Of a stretch of 43,704 nucleotides of DNA, positions 7,250 to 15,476 are shown piece after piece. Within the stretch, counting starts at the first letter, position 1; each line of letters starts with the position of its first letter. The DNA lies in IMG/VR virus record IMGVR_UViG_3300042541_001286, positions 1 through 43,704 of that record. One strand, given 5' to 3'. The notes under the pieces are model-generated. The model was given only the letters and a program-made list of their open reading frames with translations. It did not search any database and was not told the DNA's origin. The DNA is from a virus. The position numbers and the translations under genes were made by a program.

Positions 7250-7666
7250 TGCCCACTTAGGATATTGAGAAAATCGTTCTTTTCGATTATCAAAAATTAA
7301 ATTTGTTTGTTCTAAAGAAGGTCGTTCTTCAAAATCATTAGATGCTTTTGGGTATGGTATACCTAGATTGTCATTAGAATTTGATACCGATTGTTGAACC
7401 CCCTCAACAACATCTTTGAGTTTATTGTAGCTATCCTCTGCATCAAATTTAACTCTTAAATCTAAAGCAACTACAGAAACTTCAGCTTTGGTTTGTTCCG
7501 ATATATTTACATTAGTAGGTTGATAAATTATAGATTCTGGTAATGGTTGGTTGGCAGCTGAAGATACTATTGCCGGTGATTCTATACTAGATGGTGTTAG
7601 AGCAGCAGAAAAAGCTTGTTGTTCTGCTCCAACATCAATTGAAAATCCATTTGTATCGTCTATCAT
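7247..7666 (-). CDS. Hypothetical protein at end of baseplate-hub operon
   Basis: 139 residues, the last gene of the minus-strand unit gp4, gp54-like, gp26, 67-residue protein, then this one. The start ATG overlaps the previous stop by 4 nt, which indicates translational coupling. Residues 1-60 are Ala/Ser/Pro-rich and probably flexible. Residues 65-95 (VVALDLRVKFDAEDSYNKLK) and the following segment look helical or coiled. No known domain is recognised. The context suggests a hub assembly or tail protein, but this is only positional. Its stop codon lies within the bidirectional terminator. Confidence 0.55.
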   Translation of the reverse strand: MIDDTNGFSIDVGAEQQAFSAALTPSSIESPAIVSSAANQPLPESIIYQPTNVNISEQTKAEVSVVALDLRVKFDAEDSYNKLKDVVEGVQQSVSNSNDNLGIPYPKASNDFEERPSLEQTNLIFDNRKERFSQYPKWA

Positions 7667-7866
7667 AGGTTTATACCTCCCATATCAAATCTGTTATTCA
7701 TATGTTCTTGCTTTTTTTGATCCTGATAATCTATTAATAGTTTAATATAAATTTCTCTTTCCCACCATATCATGTTATCAAGATTAGTTAAATTCCAATT
7801 AAAGTTATTTATTAAGGTAAAGTTTGTAGTAAAATAGTCTTTAAGATCAAAAAACTTTACCGACAA
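7663..7866 (-). CDS. Small hub-assembly-like protein (possible gp51 position)
   Basis: 67 residues overlapping the end of gp26 by 10 nt and the next gene by 4 nt. Residues 25-55 contain NLDNMIWWEREIYIKLL and DYQDQKKQ. This WxERE-I/V-Y...LL...Q pattern is typical of short tail-assembly chaperone-like proteins encoded next to hub genes. T4 gp51 (hub assembly catalyst) is much longer, and short gp51-like genes occur in relatives, so this is offered only as a candidate. The tight overlap with gp26 supports a shared role in hub building. Confidence 0.45.
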   Translation of the reverse strand: MSVKFFDLKDYFTTNFTLINNFNWNLTNLDNMIWWEREIYIKLLIDYQDQKKQEHMNNRFDMGGINL

Positions 7867-8519
7867 GTAAAAAAACTTAAAAATCCACTGACCTCCTTAT
7901 CACCTTCTTGTGTTTGTAGAGTAACAAACAATTCAGGTTGTTTTAATATAAACTCATCTAATTTTGGAAGTACGGTCATTGGAAGATTATCTATTAATTT
8001 TTGTAAATTTTCTGTTACAAATTTATTAACATAATAAATTTCTCCACCTACACTTATTTTTTTAATAGATGCTTTAATTAATTCATCTTTTTCCAATGTA
8101 TTTAATTTAAGCAAATCTTGTATGGTAGGAGTTTCTACCATTATATTCACATCATCAGTTAATTGTATTGTTTCACTGGTAATACTGTTTCTTGTTTTAA
8201 TATCAGAAATAAAAACTTGTAGTTTTTCTTTATTGTAGATTAAATTTAGTCGTTCATCTACACTCTTAGATCTAATTTGTAAAAACAAATACTCTGCGTC
8301 ACCAATACATAAATTCATTATATTGGTTCCTTTAATATTTGTATTAAGCAAATCTACTAAAGAAGTTAATGCTAATTTTTTATTATCTTCTTGTAAAATA
8401 ATAGAAATATTTTTAGCGTCTTTTACTCTAAATGGAGTAAAGGATACCTTTTCTTTTGAAAAAGGTAATACTGTTTCATATTTTGGTAATAAATTTTCTA
8501 AAGAATTAAACAAATCCAT
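7857..8519 (-). CDS. 26: Baseplate hub assembly protein gp26
   Basis: 220 residues (T4 gp26 is 208). It shows the gp26 family signature: an N-terminal LPKYETVLPFSKEKVSFTPF block (residues 11-30, matching the family pattern LP..g..i.frPF.vk) and the central CIGDAEYLFLQIRSKSVDE segment (residues about 72-90, family pattern D.eylFl.lR.kS.ge). In T4 the protein is needed for assembly of the baseplate hub. It lies between a gp54-like gene and a small chaperone-like gene in a compact minus-strand unit. I see no catalytic residues. The start ATG is 3 nt from the stop of the preceding gene. Confidence 0.8.
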   Translation of the reverse strand: MDLFNSLENLLPKYETVLPFSKEKVSFTPFRVKDAKNISIILQEDNKKLALTSLVDLLNTNIKGTNIMNLCIGDAEYLFLQIRSKSVDERLNLIYNKEKLQVFISDIKTRNSITSETIQLTDDVNIMVETPTIQDLLKLNTLEKDELIKASIKKISVGGEIYYVNKFVTENLQKLIDNLPMTVLPKLDEFILKQPELFVTLQTQEGDKEVSGFLSFFTCR

Positions 8520-8522
8520 AAA

Positions 8523-9101
8523 TTATGTCGCCTTTGTAATAGTAAAATCTCTAAACATCATTAACACTTGATAAACCAAATATCTATTTGTATCTAACAT
8601 ATTAAGTTCCAATGGTAAAGATTCAATTGGATAAACTTCAAAGAAAGTAAAACTTCGATTTATATTTCCATTGGGATCTAATAAATCTATTTTCATTTGT
8701 GAATTTGCAATTATATCATCATAAAAAGACAATTGAAAGGGTTTACTATAATCACCTTGTTGTCTACCACCCGAATATATTCTATTAAACCATGCATCAT
8801 AAAAATCAGTAATAAAATTATCATTAGTAACCGGAAACGATAACATAATACCCTGTGGAAATTTTTGTGATCTTGGTACAGTACGACCTGGACCATAACC
8901 AGCTAAGTTATCAGCGATACCATCAATTGCTCTGGATCCAATTGTTATAGCAATTGGATTTAAATCATTATTAGGAACAGCAGGAAGTCCCTCCGGTAAA
9001 TTAAAAAAGGACATAGAAAATCTATTATTTCTTTGAAGTCCTTTGTGTCTATCAAAAAAGTCTTTAATGGTTAAGATGGAATTATTATTTGGAGTTGGCA
9101 T
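8523..9101 (-). CDS. 54: Tail-tube-fold baseplate protein, gp54-like tube initiator
   Basis: 192 residues. T4 gp54 sits on the baseplate and starts tube polymerisation. It belongs to the gp19/gp48/gp54 fold family. Visible blocks include HKGLQRNNRFSMSFFNLP (residues 14-31), a GYGPGRTVPRSQKFPQG segment (68-84), DFYDAWFNRIYSG (98-110) and FFEVYPIESLPLELNM (residues 152-167). The pattern R-x-N-R-F followed by F-x-x-x-W and a late Y-P-x-x-x-x-x-L block is that of tube-like proteins. T4 gp54 is 320 residues, so this is a compact version. It overlaps gp4 by 17 nt and is followed by gp26. The exact gp54 assignment rests on fold type and place rather than a distinctive motif. Confidence 0.65.
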   Translation of the reverse strand: MPTPNNNSILTIKDFFDRHKGLQRNNRFSMSFFNLPEGLPAVPNNDLNPIAITIGSRAIDGIADNLAGYGPGRTVPRSQKFPQGIMLSFPVTNDNFITDFYDAWFNRIYSGGRQQGDYSKPFQLSFYDDIIANSQMKIDLLDPNGNINRSFTFFEVYPIESLPLELNMLDTNRYLVYQVLMMFRDFTITKAT

Positions 9102-9513
9102 TTGTAAATAAATCTTTTTCTGTAATTATTTTAAAAACAATATTATTTTTTAAACAATAGGTATTAGCCGCATCCCATTTGGCACTATTAATAACCCATG
9201 TAATTTTTTCTTTTTTAGAAGCATTTTCTTTTAAAAAGGTTTGTTTTTTTGGTTTTACTTCTATCATCCAATTTTGTAACCCCTCGTGGTTTTTAAATTG
9301 AATTAAAAAATCTGGAAAATAGTTGTGTATCTTCTTATCTATTGGATTGATATATGGGATTGCAATTTCTTCTGAAGACCATTTAAGAATACTTGGATGA
9401 TCATCACAAAATTTGCAGACATTCCTTTCCCACATAGATCTACAGACAATCTTAGAGGAATCTCCTGCATATTTTTTAATATTCTTTGGATTAAAAACCG
9501 ATCTATATGCCAT
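9085..9513 (-). CDS. 4: Head completion protein gp4 (PD-(D/E)xK-like)
   Basis: 142 residues (T4 gp4 is about 150). It finishes the packaged head before tail joining. Clear family blocks: FNPKNIKKYAGDSSKIVCRS (residues 7-26), MWER, LKWSSEEIAIPY (43-54), YFPDF with D68, and MIEVKPKK with E85 and K87. The SEE...PD...E-x-K arrangement is the nuclease-like core noted for this family. The ATG is 5 nt from the late octamer CCTAAATA, so the mRNA is predicted to be leaderless. It is the first gene of a minus-strand unit and is divergent from gp48. Confidence 0.9.
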   Translation of the reverse strand: MAYRSVFNPKNIKKYAGDSSKIVCRSMWERNVCKFCDDHPSILKWSSEEIAIPYINPIDKKIHNYFPDFLIQFKNHEGLQNWMIEVKPKKQTFLKENASKKEKITWVINSAKWDAANTYCLKNNIVFKIITEKDLFTNANSK

Positions 9514-9518
9514 AATAA

Positions 9519-9526
9519 TATTTAGG
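9519..9526 (-). promoter_or_regulatory. Late promoter CCTAAATA (minus strand)
   Basis: The minus strand reads CCTAAATA followed by TTATT and the gp4 ATG (9513), a 5-nt gap. It is divergent from the plus-strand octamer at 9534-9541, so one 35-bp region serves both operons. Confidence 0.65.
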
Positions 9527-9533
9527 TAATTTC

Positions 9534-9541
9534 TCTAAATA
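9534..9541 (+). promoter_or_regulatory. Late promoter TCTAAATA
   Basis: TCTAAATA is followed by TTACTAT and the gp48 ATG at 9549, a 7-nt gap with no ribosome site. It opens the long plus-strand virion operon. Confidence 0.65.
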
Positions 9542-9548
9542 TTACTAT

Positions 9549-10370
9549 ATGGCTAAATATTCTTTTAAATATCCCACTGGTCTTCCTGCAGCTGAACAAC
9601 CATTATTTTTAAACTTTTTTGCAGCAAATTATTCTTTAAAAAATAATGAACGAACAAGATGGGGTGTTATTAATAGAGCTTTTGCACACCTTCAGTTACC
9701 AATGCCCAAAGAACCGGGCTATTTAATTGCACATGAATTTGGTCAAAGTAACAACAATCCTGTTGGACCAATGTTAACTAGATCTGGTATCGCAAATGCT
9801 GGGGGTGGTGCTGGGGGTGCAATGAATGTATTAGCACGTGCAGCTCAACCGGCTACATTTTATTGGGAACGTATGTTTGCTACATCAACATATCGTAGAT
9901 TTAGTAATATTGCTGAAGCTACTATGGTATCTGAAGGAAGAAAAAAGTATTTCTTTCAATATTTACTTGTACCAAAAAATGAAGAAGATAGTGTCGCTAT
10001 TGAAGAAATTGTTGGTACCTTTAGAAAGTCTTCATATCCAACAGTTGCTTCTGGATTACCAGAACGATCATATCCACAAAATTTATGGTCACTACAAGTT
10101 ACAAAGGGTAATGTAGATGCCTTTGGTGGAGAAGCAAACTTAACAGCAAACTGGTTAGGAGAACCTATGGTATGTGTTCTAGAAACTGTAAAAGTAGAAA
10201 AAAATGATGCCAGCGATCCTGTTGTTCGATATCTTCCTAATGGTGGTTCTTCTATGACTTTACTGGGTCTTGTCTTTTCTGAATTTGAAACTGGAACATA
10301 TGATGAATCCGTAAATGCACTTAGATCCAAATCTGAAATATCTACCGCCTATTTTGGTACCTCCTCATGA
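9549..10370 (+). CDS. 48: Baseplate tail tube cap gp48
   Basis: 273 residues (T4 gp48 is 364). It caps the baseplate hub and forms the first ring on which the tail tube grows. Family blocks are ATMVSEGRKKYFFQYLLVPKN (residues about 124-144), EEIVGTFRKSSYP (about 151-164) and RSYPQNLWSLQV. A Gly-rich loop (GGGAGGA) at about residues 87-93 is probably flexible. The start lies 7 nt after a late octamer with no Shine-Dalgarno. The stop overlaps the start of gp53 (ATGA). The order gp48 then gp53 places it at the head of the baseplate cluster. It shares the tube-fold family with gp19 and gp54. Confidence 0.8.
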   Translation: MAKYSFKYPTGLPAAEQPLFLNFFAANYSLKNNERTRWGVINRAFAHLQLPMPKEPGYLIAHEFGQSNNNPVGPMLTRSGIANAGGGAGGAMNVLARAAQPATFYWERMFATSTYRRFSNIAEATMVSEGRKKYFFQYLLVPKNEEDSVAIEEIVGTFRKSSYPTVASGLPERSYPQNLWSLQVTKGNVDAFGGEANLTANWLGEPMVCVLETVKVEKNDASDPVVRYLPNGGSSMTLLGLVFSEFETGTYDESVNALRSKSEISTAYFGTSS

Positions 10371-11215
10371 AATTTTTTAAAAACTTACCTAAAATTAATT
10401 TTACCAGTTCTATTGGAACTTATAGTATTTCTGATTTTTTTACTTATCTGGATGTAGAGCATGCTCCTATAAATGAAGGTACAATTAATATTGATGATAA
10501 AACAACATTAATTGAAGCATCATATAAATTTTATAATGATACTAATACTTTATGGGCATTTGTTGCAGCTAATAATGTTATTAACCCATTTGACCTATTA
10601 GCCCCAAATACTATAACATTTCAAAAAAGTATTGTAGGTAAAATTAATTTAACTTTATTTGATGACCCAGATGATGTTACGGGTGGTATAGCGTTGCCAG
10701 TTGGGAGTATACTATTACCTAGTATTGGGAATATAGGTCCATCATACAGTTATGGATTTACTGGTAATTATAATTTGTATGGTGCATTAGCTGTAGTTGA
10801 AGAATCATCTTTTTATGATGGCAACATGGTCATAGGTAGTCAAGTAGGTGGACCTGCATTTATTGTTGTAGGGGCACCAACAGAAAAAGTAATTGCTCTT
10901 CAAAAAAATACAGATGGATCTTTTACAAATCGGTTGGGATGGTATACAGGTAATAAAACAACTTTGGGTCAAAAAGTTATTAAAATTGTTGAAAGTACTG
11001 ATGGTAAGATAATCATTAAAGGCAGTACATCTAGCAAGGTTACCATTGATGAATTGTTACCAAAATCACCTCCAGTTAAAGGTGCTGCAGCAACCACCAC
11101 TACCACTTCTACAGTATCACAAACAGTTGCTGACACATCTAAAATAATTCAAGCATATACACCAAGTGAACTTGGGCTAATTCAATCCTCATTTGTGACT
11201 ACTAAGTATAATTGA
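10367..11215 (+). CDS. 53: Baseplate wedge protein gp53-like
   Basis: 282 residues (T4 gp53 is 196). T4 gp53 joins adjacent baseplate wedges and has a LysM-like part. The N-terminal 90 residues carry the gp53 hallmark: SISDFFTYLDV (residues about 21-31), TLIEASYKFYNDTNTLWAFV (45-64) and NNVINPFD (67-74), matching the family pattern A...Y.d..LwW.....N...P.d. Residues 105-250 are Gly/Ser/Val-rich extra sequence, including a K-I-I-K-G-S-T-S strand segment and a Thr-rich linker (AATTTTTSTVS). The overlap with gp48 by ATGA indicates coupled translation. The larger size suggests an added surface domain. Confidence 0.7.
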   Translation: MKFFKNLPKINFTSSIGTYSISDFFTYLDVEHAPINEGTINIDDKTTLIEASYKFYNDTNTLWAFVAANNVINPFDLLAPNTITFQKSIVGKINLTLFDDPDDVTGGIALPVGSILLPSIGNIGPSYSYGFTGNYNLYGALAVVEESSFYDGNMVIGSQVGGPAFIVVGAPTEKVIALQKNTDGSFTNRLGWYTGNKTTLGQKVIKIVESTDGKIIIKGSTSSKVTIDELLPKSPPVKGAAATTTTTSTVSQTVADTSKIIQAYTPSELGLIQSSFVTTKYN

Positions 11216-11216
11216 T

Positions 11217-13175
11217 ATGACAAATACTGACTCACGTTTTAATCCTGCGTATTCTACAATAAAATCTATAAGTTTATTGGCAACACGAGATTCTAATCCA
11301 GATTCTGGATTTGATGTTGTTAGACAAAATACTCAATGTAGATATGAACGATTAGAACTTGTAGAAAATATTAATGATGTTTTACCAACCGGTTGTTTAA
11401 TTGTTACTGACTTACAAGATATTGTAACGTTTATAAATGGATTTTCGTATATTTCAATTAGTTTTTTTTCTGGTGATCCAATTTTAGGTTCAATTACAAG
11501 TATATCTTATATCAATAATGCGGCTTCTGATAGCGATGATACTATTGTTGCAATTAATTTTACTAATTCATATTATAAGTACTTTTCTACCAAATCTTTA
11601 AGTGCATTACTTACATATAAAAAGCCTATAGTTTATACAGTAGATGAATTTGTAACACAATTAAAATTTACTTTTGGTTCAGTAGCCAGAGGATATCAAG
11701 ATAGTGCGACAAATTACTTTTTATATAAACCTCTGACCCCCTATGGAAGTGGAGATGAAACTACCCCAGATAATGCCATTGAAATGATGAATTATTTGAG
11801 TACATCAGCCATTGATAAAAATGGAGATCCTAATTTTCTTTTTTGGACTTCTTTTGGTGGAGCAGTGAACTTTAAGTCATTTAAAAGAGATATTACATCA
11901 GATGCGGAGTATGGAAATGCAAATAACATAGCAGTCTATGATGGTGATTCCGTAATACAAAAATTATCTGATGGTAAAGTATATCGTAAAGCCTATTTTG
12001 TTGCATCAAATCCAGCATTACAATGGATTTCTAAAAATTATTATTATATTCGTAAAACACCAAAATACTTAGATTCTATTATTTTAGATTCTGGTGCATC
12101 TGGTTTTACTGGAAGTGATTTAGCAATAGCTCAACAAAGTACTACATTAAAAAATTTAACGTTTCAATTTCAAGATGACGGTCAAAAATATAATATTGAT
12201 ATAGTTAGTATAGATGGTCGTGGAACTCAGGCACCAGATGGCGGTGATCATATTCTTTCCGAAAATGCTTGGGGATATTATGATCCAACTATACCAACAA
12301 ATGATAAATCAATTCCCAACATGTTGTCCAATCAATATGGAACCGATTTAAACTATAAAAATTTAAATTTTATGGGATTAAAAGAAGTTATGCCATTTTT
12401 AGATAGTCCAGATATGTGGAAAAATATGTTTGATTTGACTCCAATACATCCACACTATCCGGAGCAAGATAGTGTGACTCCTGGTTCTCTTTTAAGTGGA
12501 GATGCAACACATTTACAAAAAGTTATGGATATTAGATATGAGGTATTTGCTGGGGCATCTGGACCATCAGGAGCATCTGCTGCTGCAAGTAGATTAGAAG
12601 AAATTAGAAAAATTGAAGCGCAAAATTTTGTAATGTATTCTTTATGTTGTATGGGGAAAAAAGAAGATTGTTTCTTTGCTGTATTACAAAGATATGAACC
12701 AGATAACACTTACTATGGTGTAACGGGTGCATCTGATCCAATATTTCCAGGTTCTGCTAAATTTTATAGGTATAAATGGAATAAAATATTATTTGAACCG
12801 GGTTATGAAGGTGTAACGTGTGGAACGTGTGGAAGTTCTGGAGCATCTGCTGGTGTATCTGGTGCCACATCATATAGTCATCAATTAGAAAAATGGTGTT
12901 TAGACCCAACAACCAAATCAAGTGAGAAACAAGATGATACTTGGGCTATTAATTTAAATGAACGTGGTTTATCTGGTGCGTATTTACCACCTGGGTGGGT
13001 TAGCCCATCATTAGCATCATTCAAATTTAGACCAATCGGATCAACAATAAACTCTACATTTGGATCTGATGGTGGAGATATTTCGCACATTGCTAGAATC
13101 TGTATTGAACAGATTGATGCAAAAACACGAGTAACTTCATTCTGGATTGAAAATGTATTAGATGGGACATGTTAA
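11217..13175 (+). CDS. Baseplate hub protein, gp27-like N-terminal part with collagen-like linkers
   Basis: 652 residues. The middle (residues about 139-225) contains VYTVDEFVTQLKFTFGS, DNAIEMMNYLS and NFLFWTSFGGAVNFKSF. The last block resembles the hub domain pattern (A..LL..I...A......N..FW....G..F.S) of gp27-type hubs in T4-like phages. Gly-Ala-Ser repeats (GASGPSGASAA near 443-453, and CGSSGASAGVSGATS near 539-553) look like short collagen-like linkers. Cys pairs (CCMGKKEDC, CGTCG) suggest metal or disulfide sites. It lacks the usual C-terminal closing domain of such hubs, which instead appears in the next gene. It is followed 14 bases later by 13190-13984, so a split two-subunit hub is likely. 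T4 gp27 is 391 residues; no lysozyme domain is visible. Confidence 0.55.
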   Translation: MTNTDSRFNPAYSTIKSISLLATRDSNPDSGFDVVRQNTQCRYERLELVENINDVLPTGCLIVTDLQDIVTFINGFSYISISFFSGDPILGSITSISYINNAASDSDDTIVAINFTNSYYKYFSTKSLSALLTYKKPIVYTVDEFVTQLKFTFGSVARGYQDSATNYFLYKPLTPYGSGDETTPDNAIEMMNYLSTSAIDKNGDPNFLFWTSFGGAVNFKSFKRDITSDAEYGNANNIAVYDGDSVIQKLSDGKVYRKAYFVASNPALQWISKNYYYIRKTPKYLDSIILDSGASGFTGSDLAIAQQSTTLKNLTFQFQDDGQKYNIDIVSIDGRGTQAPDGGDHILSENAWGYYDPTIPTNDKSIPNMLSNQYGTDLNYKNLNFMGLKEVMPFLDSPDMWKNMFDLTPIHPHYPEQDSVTPGSLLSGDATHLQKVMDIRYEVFAGASGPSGASAAASRLEEIRKIEAQNFVMYSLCCMGKKEDCFFAVLQRYEPDNTYYGVTGASDPIFPGSAKFYRYKWNKILFEPGYEGVTCGTCGSSGASAGVSGATSYSHQLEKWCLDPTTKSSEKQDDTWAINLNERGLSGAYLPPGWVSPSLASFKFRPIGSTINSTFGSDGGDISHIARICIEQIDAKTRVTSFWIENVLDGTC

Positions 13176-13189
13176 AAGTAGGATATTAA

Positions 13190-13984
13190 ATGTCATCAAA
13201 ACAAATATATACATACGGTACAAATCACGGACAAGAAGCATTTTATCCTGTTATAAGCAGACACACATATGAGTGTGCAAATTCATCTATTACACGTGGT
13301 GTAACAAGTACACCTGGATCTATAGAAGAATGTTTTGAAAAATTTCCTAGCGTTCAGGAGATTGCTGAAGCCGTTGGGTTTTATAAGGGTGCAGTAGACG
13401 GAACATCTGGAAGTCCTGGTGGTGCAGCTGGTACATCTGGGAGTTCAGGTGGATTTACACTATGGGAAGGCCCAACTGGTTGTCCACCAACAAATAATAG
13501 ATTTACTTCATCTGAACCGGTAGATATATATTTTGATACTCCCAATGAAGAGTGTACTAAAATTAATAGTGTCTTAGGTACGGACTGGTTGGGTTGTCTT
13601 TGGGGAACTCCTTCCGCACCATATAGTTGTATATGTCCTGAAGTAAATCCTAATTACGAGGCATATATTAAACTTAGATTAAATGTAGCATCTTTTTGGA
13701 ATACTCCTGTTGAAACACCAGTAAAAAGAGCAGAATTTATTGATGCATTAAAATATGGGTCAAAAATTGATGTAACCATTGCAGGTGATTTTAATCTCAA
13801 AGTAGGATCTATTGTAAATTTACGCATAAATGGAATTAGTAGTAGACCATATTCTGCTGTAACTCCATCAGCAAATGGATCATATTATATTACGGGTATT
13901 AAACACGTTATTACAAATTCTGGTACACATGAAAGTGCATTGGCATTAACTCAGCTGGCTCCGCTTGCTGGTGGAACCTTTTAA
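13190..13984 (+). CDS. Hub companion protein with gp27-type C-terminal domain
   Basis: 264 residues, with GTAGGA before the ATG. The N-terminus (1-67) is unlike known proteins. Residues 70-90 are a Gly/Ser/Ala linker (GTSGSPGGAAGTSGSSGG). The middle has six Cys (CPP, C-T-K, CLW, CIC). The C-terminal 110 residues contain IDVTIAGDFNLKVGSIVNLR and SYYITGIKHVITN followed by HESALALTQ. This matches the closing domain of gp27-like hubs and gpD-type tail proteins: I.Gd..l..Gd.V.l....d..Y.It.v.H.........l.L. The shared linker type supports partnership with the upstream 652-residue protein. It is followed by gp25 with its own late promoter. Confidence 0.55.
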   Translation: MSSKQIYTYGTNHGQEAFYPVISRHTYECANSSITRGVTSTPGSIEECFEKFPSVQEIAEAVGFYKGAVDGTSGSPGGAAGTSGSSGGFTLWEGPTGCPPTNNRFTSSEPVDIYFDTPNEECTKINSVLGTDWLGCLWGTPSAPYSCICPEVNPNYEAYIKLRLNVASFWNTPVETPVKRAEFIDALKYGSKIDVTIAGDFNLKVGSIVNLRINGISSRPYSAVTPSANGSYYITGIKHVITNSGTHESALALTQLAPLAGGTF

Positions 13985-14003
13985 TATTTCATATTATTTT
14001 TAG

Positions 14004-14011
14004 TATAAATA
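14004..14011 (+). promoter_or_regulatory. Late promoter TATAAATA
   Basis: Exact consensus TATAAATA, 5 nt (TTGTA) before the gp25 ATG at 14017. With a start site 5-6 nt after the octamer, the mRNA begins at the start codon. Confidence 0.85.
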
Positions 14012-14016
14012 TTGTA

Positions 14017-14397
14017 ATGCCTATTAAAGATTTTTCAATATTGTTTGAAAAGATAACTACCAATACTAATAAAAAAGATATTGGTGTAGTTAGTGGTTTT
14101 AATGCATATTCACAATATATTGAAAATGTGTGTAAAACACAAAAAGGAGAATTAATATCTAATATGGATTTAGGTTCCAATTATTTTAATTTTATCTTTA
14201 ATGGTAAAGCAGATGTTGGATCACTAGAAAGTGTAATGGCTGCATATATTCAAACCGCAATACCTTCTATAAACAAGGTAAAGGTAAAATTACAATTTTC
14301 ATCTGAAACGGTGTTTCAATTTTTAATTACATATTCAATTTCAAATGGAATCAATAGCCAATCTGATGCATCTACATTTATCGAGGTATACCTATAA
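14017..14397 (+). CDS. 25: Baseplate wedge subunit gp25
   Basis: 126 residues (T4 gp25 is 132). It is part of the wedge core, with gp6 and gp53, that triggers sheath contraction. The signature block is in residues 30-60: AYSQYIENVCKTQKGELI then NMDLGSNYF (family pattern ai..si..il.T..GEr...pd.G). The Glu in GEL (residue 45) is conserved. It is leaderless by prediction, as the late octamer ends 5 nt upstream. It is followed directly by gp6 (TAATG junction), as expected for wedge partners. Confidence 0.85.
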   Translation: MPIKDFSILFEKITTNTNKKDIGVVSGFNAYSQYIENVCKTQKGELISNMDLGSNYFNFIFNGKADVGSLESVMAAYIQTAIPSINKVKVKLQFSSETVFQFLITYSISNGINSQSDASTFIEVYL

Positions 14398-15476
14398 TGA
14401 CATATCAACTAAAAAATCTTAATGTAGCTTCTTTGGACTTTGATGATATTAAATTATCATTAGTTAACTTTTTTAATCAACAACCTGATTTAGCTGATGT
14501 AGATTTTAAAAATGATGCAAGTGCTGCAAATTTGTTGGTAAATATTTTAGCAACAGTAACAGCATATAATGGAGTATATGCACAATTTGGATATATAAAT
14601 TCGTTTGCTACGACTACCACTTTAATGCAAAGTTTATTAGGAATAGCATCTAACAATTCTATTTTAATAGCCCCATCGCTCAGTGCGACTACAAATAGAA
14701 CTATTACAACAATAGGTGCAACTTTACAAGATTATACAACTTTTAGTGCATCAACAACAAAAGCATCTGGTGCATTCTTTTTTAATATTGATTCAATACC
14801 ATCCAATAAAAGTAGTTCTATTACTTTATATTCTGGATATGATGTTATAAGTTATACAAATTATGATTATGTAACTCAATCATGTCAACTACCATATTCT
14901 ATTGATCCACGAACAATTAGCTTTTATGAATCTGTAACCAATTCCGGAATAGTTACAAAGTGGACACGTGTTGATAAGTTTTCACCCACAAGTACTGGAA
15001 ATGACAAAACATTTACAGTTATTAATGGTCCAAAGGGATATATTGTAACTAATAAGTTTGTTACATCCAAAGAAATAACCACATCCAGTACAGTATTAAT
15101 TAAAGCCATTTCTTCAAATGGTGCTGATGCAAATAATTCTTCTATATCAAATAGAAGTGATGCTGTTTTTGTTACATTCCAGGTTCCTACTGGAGGATAT
15201 GATGAACTATCAGTATCTGAAGCACGATATAGTTTATTGTTTAATGCCACAGGTCAAGACAGATGTGTAACAATAAATGATTATATTAATGCAATTTTAA
15301 GTTCTGGAATTTCTGGAACCAATGATGAAAGTTTAATAACTGTTAAAAATAATTGTTGTGTTCCAGGTATAATTGATATATATGTAAGTGGTTTATCGGC
15401 AAGCAATCAAAGTGGTTTAATGGAATATTTGACCACACGTTGTGTGGCTGGTATCAGATTGGTGTATCAACTATGA
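14397..15476 (+). CDS. 6: Baseplate wedge subunit gp6 (shortened)
   Basis: 359 residues, against 660 in T4. gp6 dimers form the iris ring around the hub. The N-terminus carries the gp6 block LDFDDIKLSLVNFFNQQPDL (residues 13-32), then DVDFKN, AANLLVNILA (42-51) and a Y-N-G-V-Y segment. The C-terminal half has PTGGYDELSVSEARY (about residues 264-278) and TINDYINAIL (about 292-301), matching the J/gp6 pattern G...es....r..........vt..DY. The central region is much shorter than in T4, so this is a minimal gpJ-like form similar to those in P2-type baseplates. It overlaps the next gene by ATGA. Confidence 0.75.
   Translation: MTYQLKNLNVASLDFDDIKLSLVNFFNQQPDLADVDFKNDASAANLLVNILATVTAYNGVYAQFGYINSFATTTTLMQSLLGIASNNSILIAPSLSATTNRTITTIGATLQDYTTFSASTTKASGAFFFNIDSIPSNKSSSITLYSGYDVISYTNYDYVTQSCQLPYSIDPRTISFYESVTNSGIVTKWTRVDKFSPTSTGNDKTFTVINGPKGYIVTNKFVTSKEITTSSTVLIKAISSNGADANNSSISNRSDAVFVTFQVPTGGYDELSVSEARYSLLFNATGQDRCVTINDYINAILSSGISGTNDESLITVKNNCCVPGIIDIYVSGLSASNQSGLMEYLTTRCVAGIRLVYQL

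Noticed and set aside
9956-10330. 124-codon minus-strand ORF
   Set aside because: Lies inside gp48 in the opposite direction; no family match and no start signal.
15440-15472. TTG start that lengthens the gpI-like protein
   Set aside because: It overlaps gp6 by 37 nt; the ATG at 15473 forms the usual ATGA overlap with the gp6 stop.
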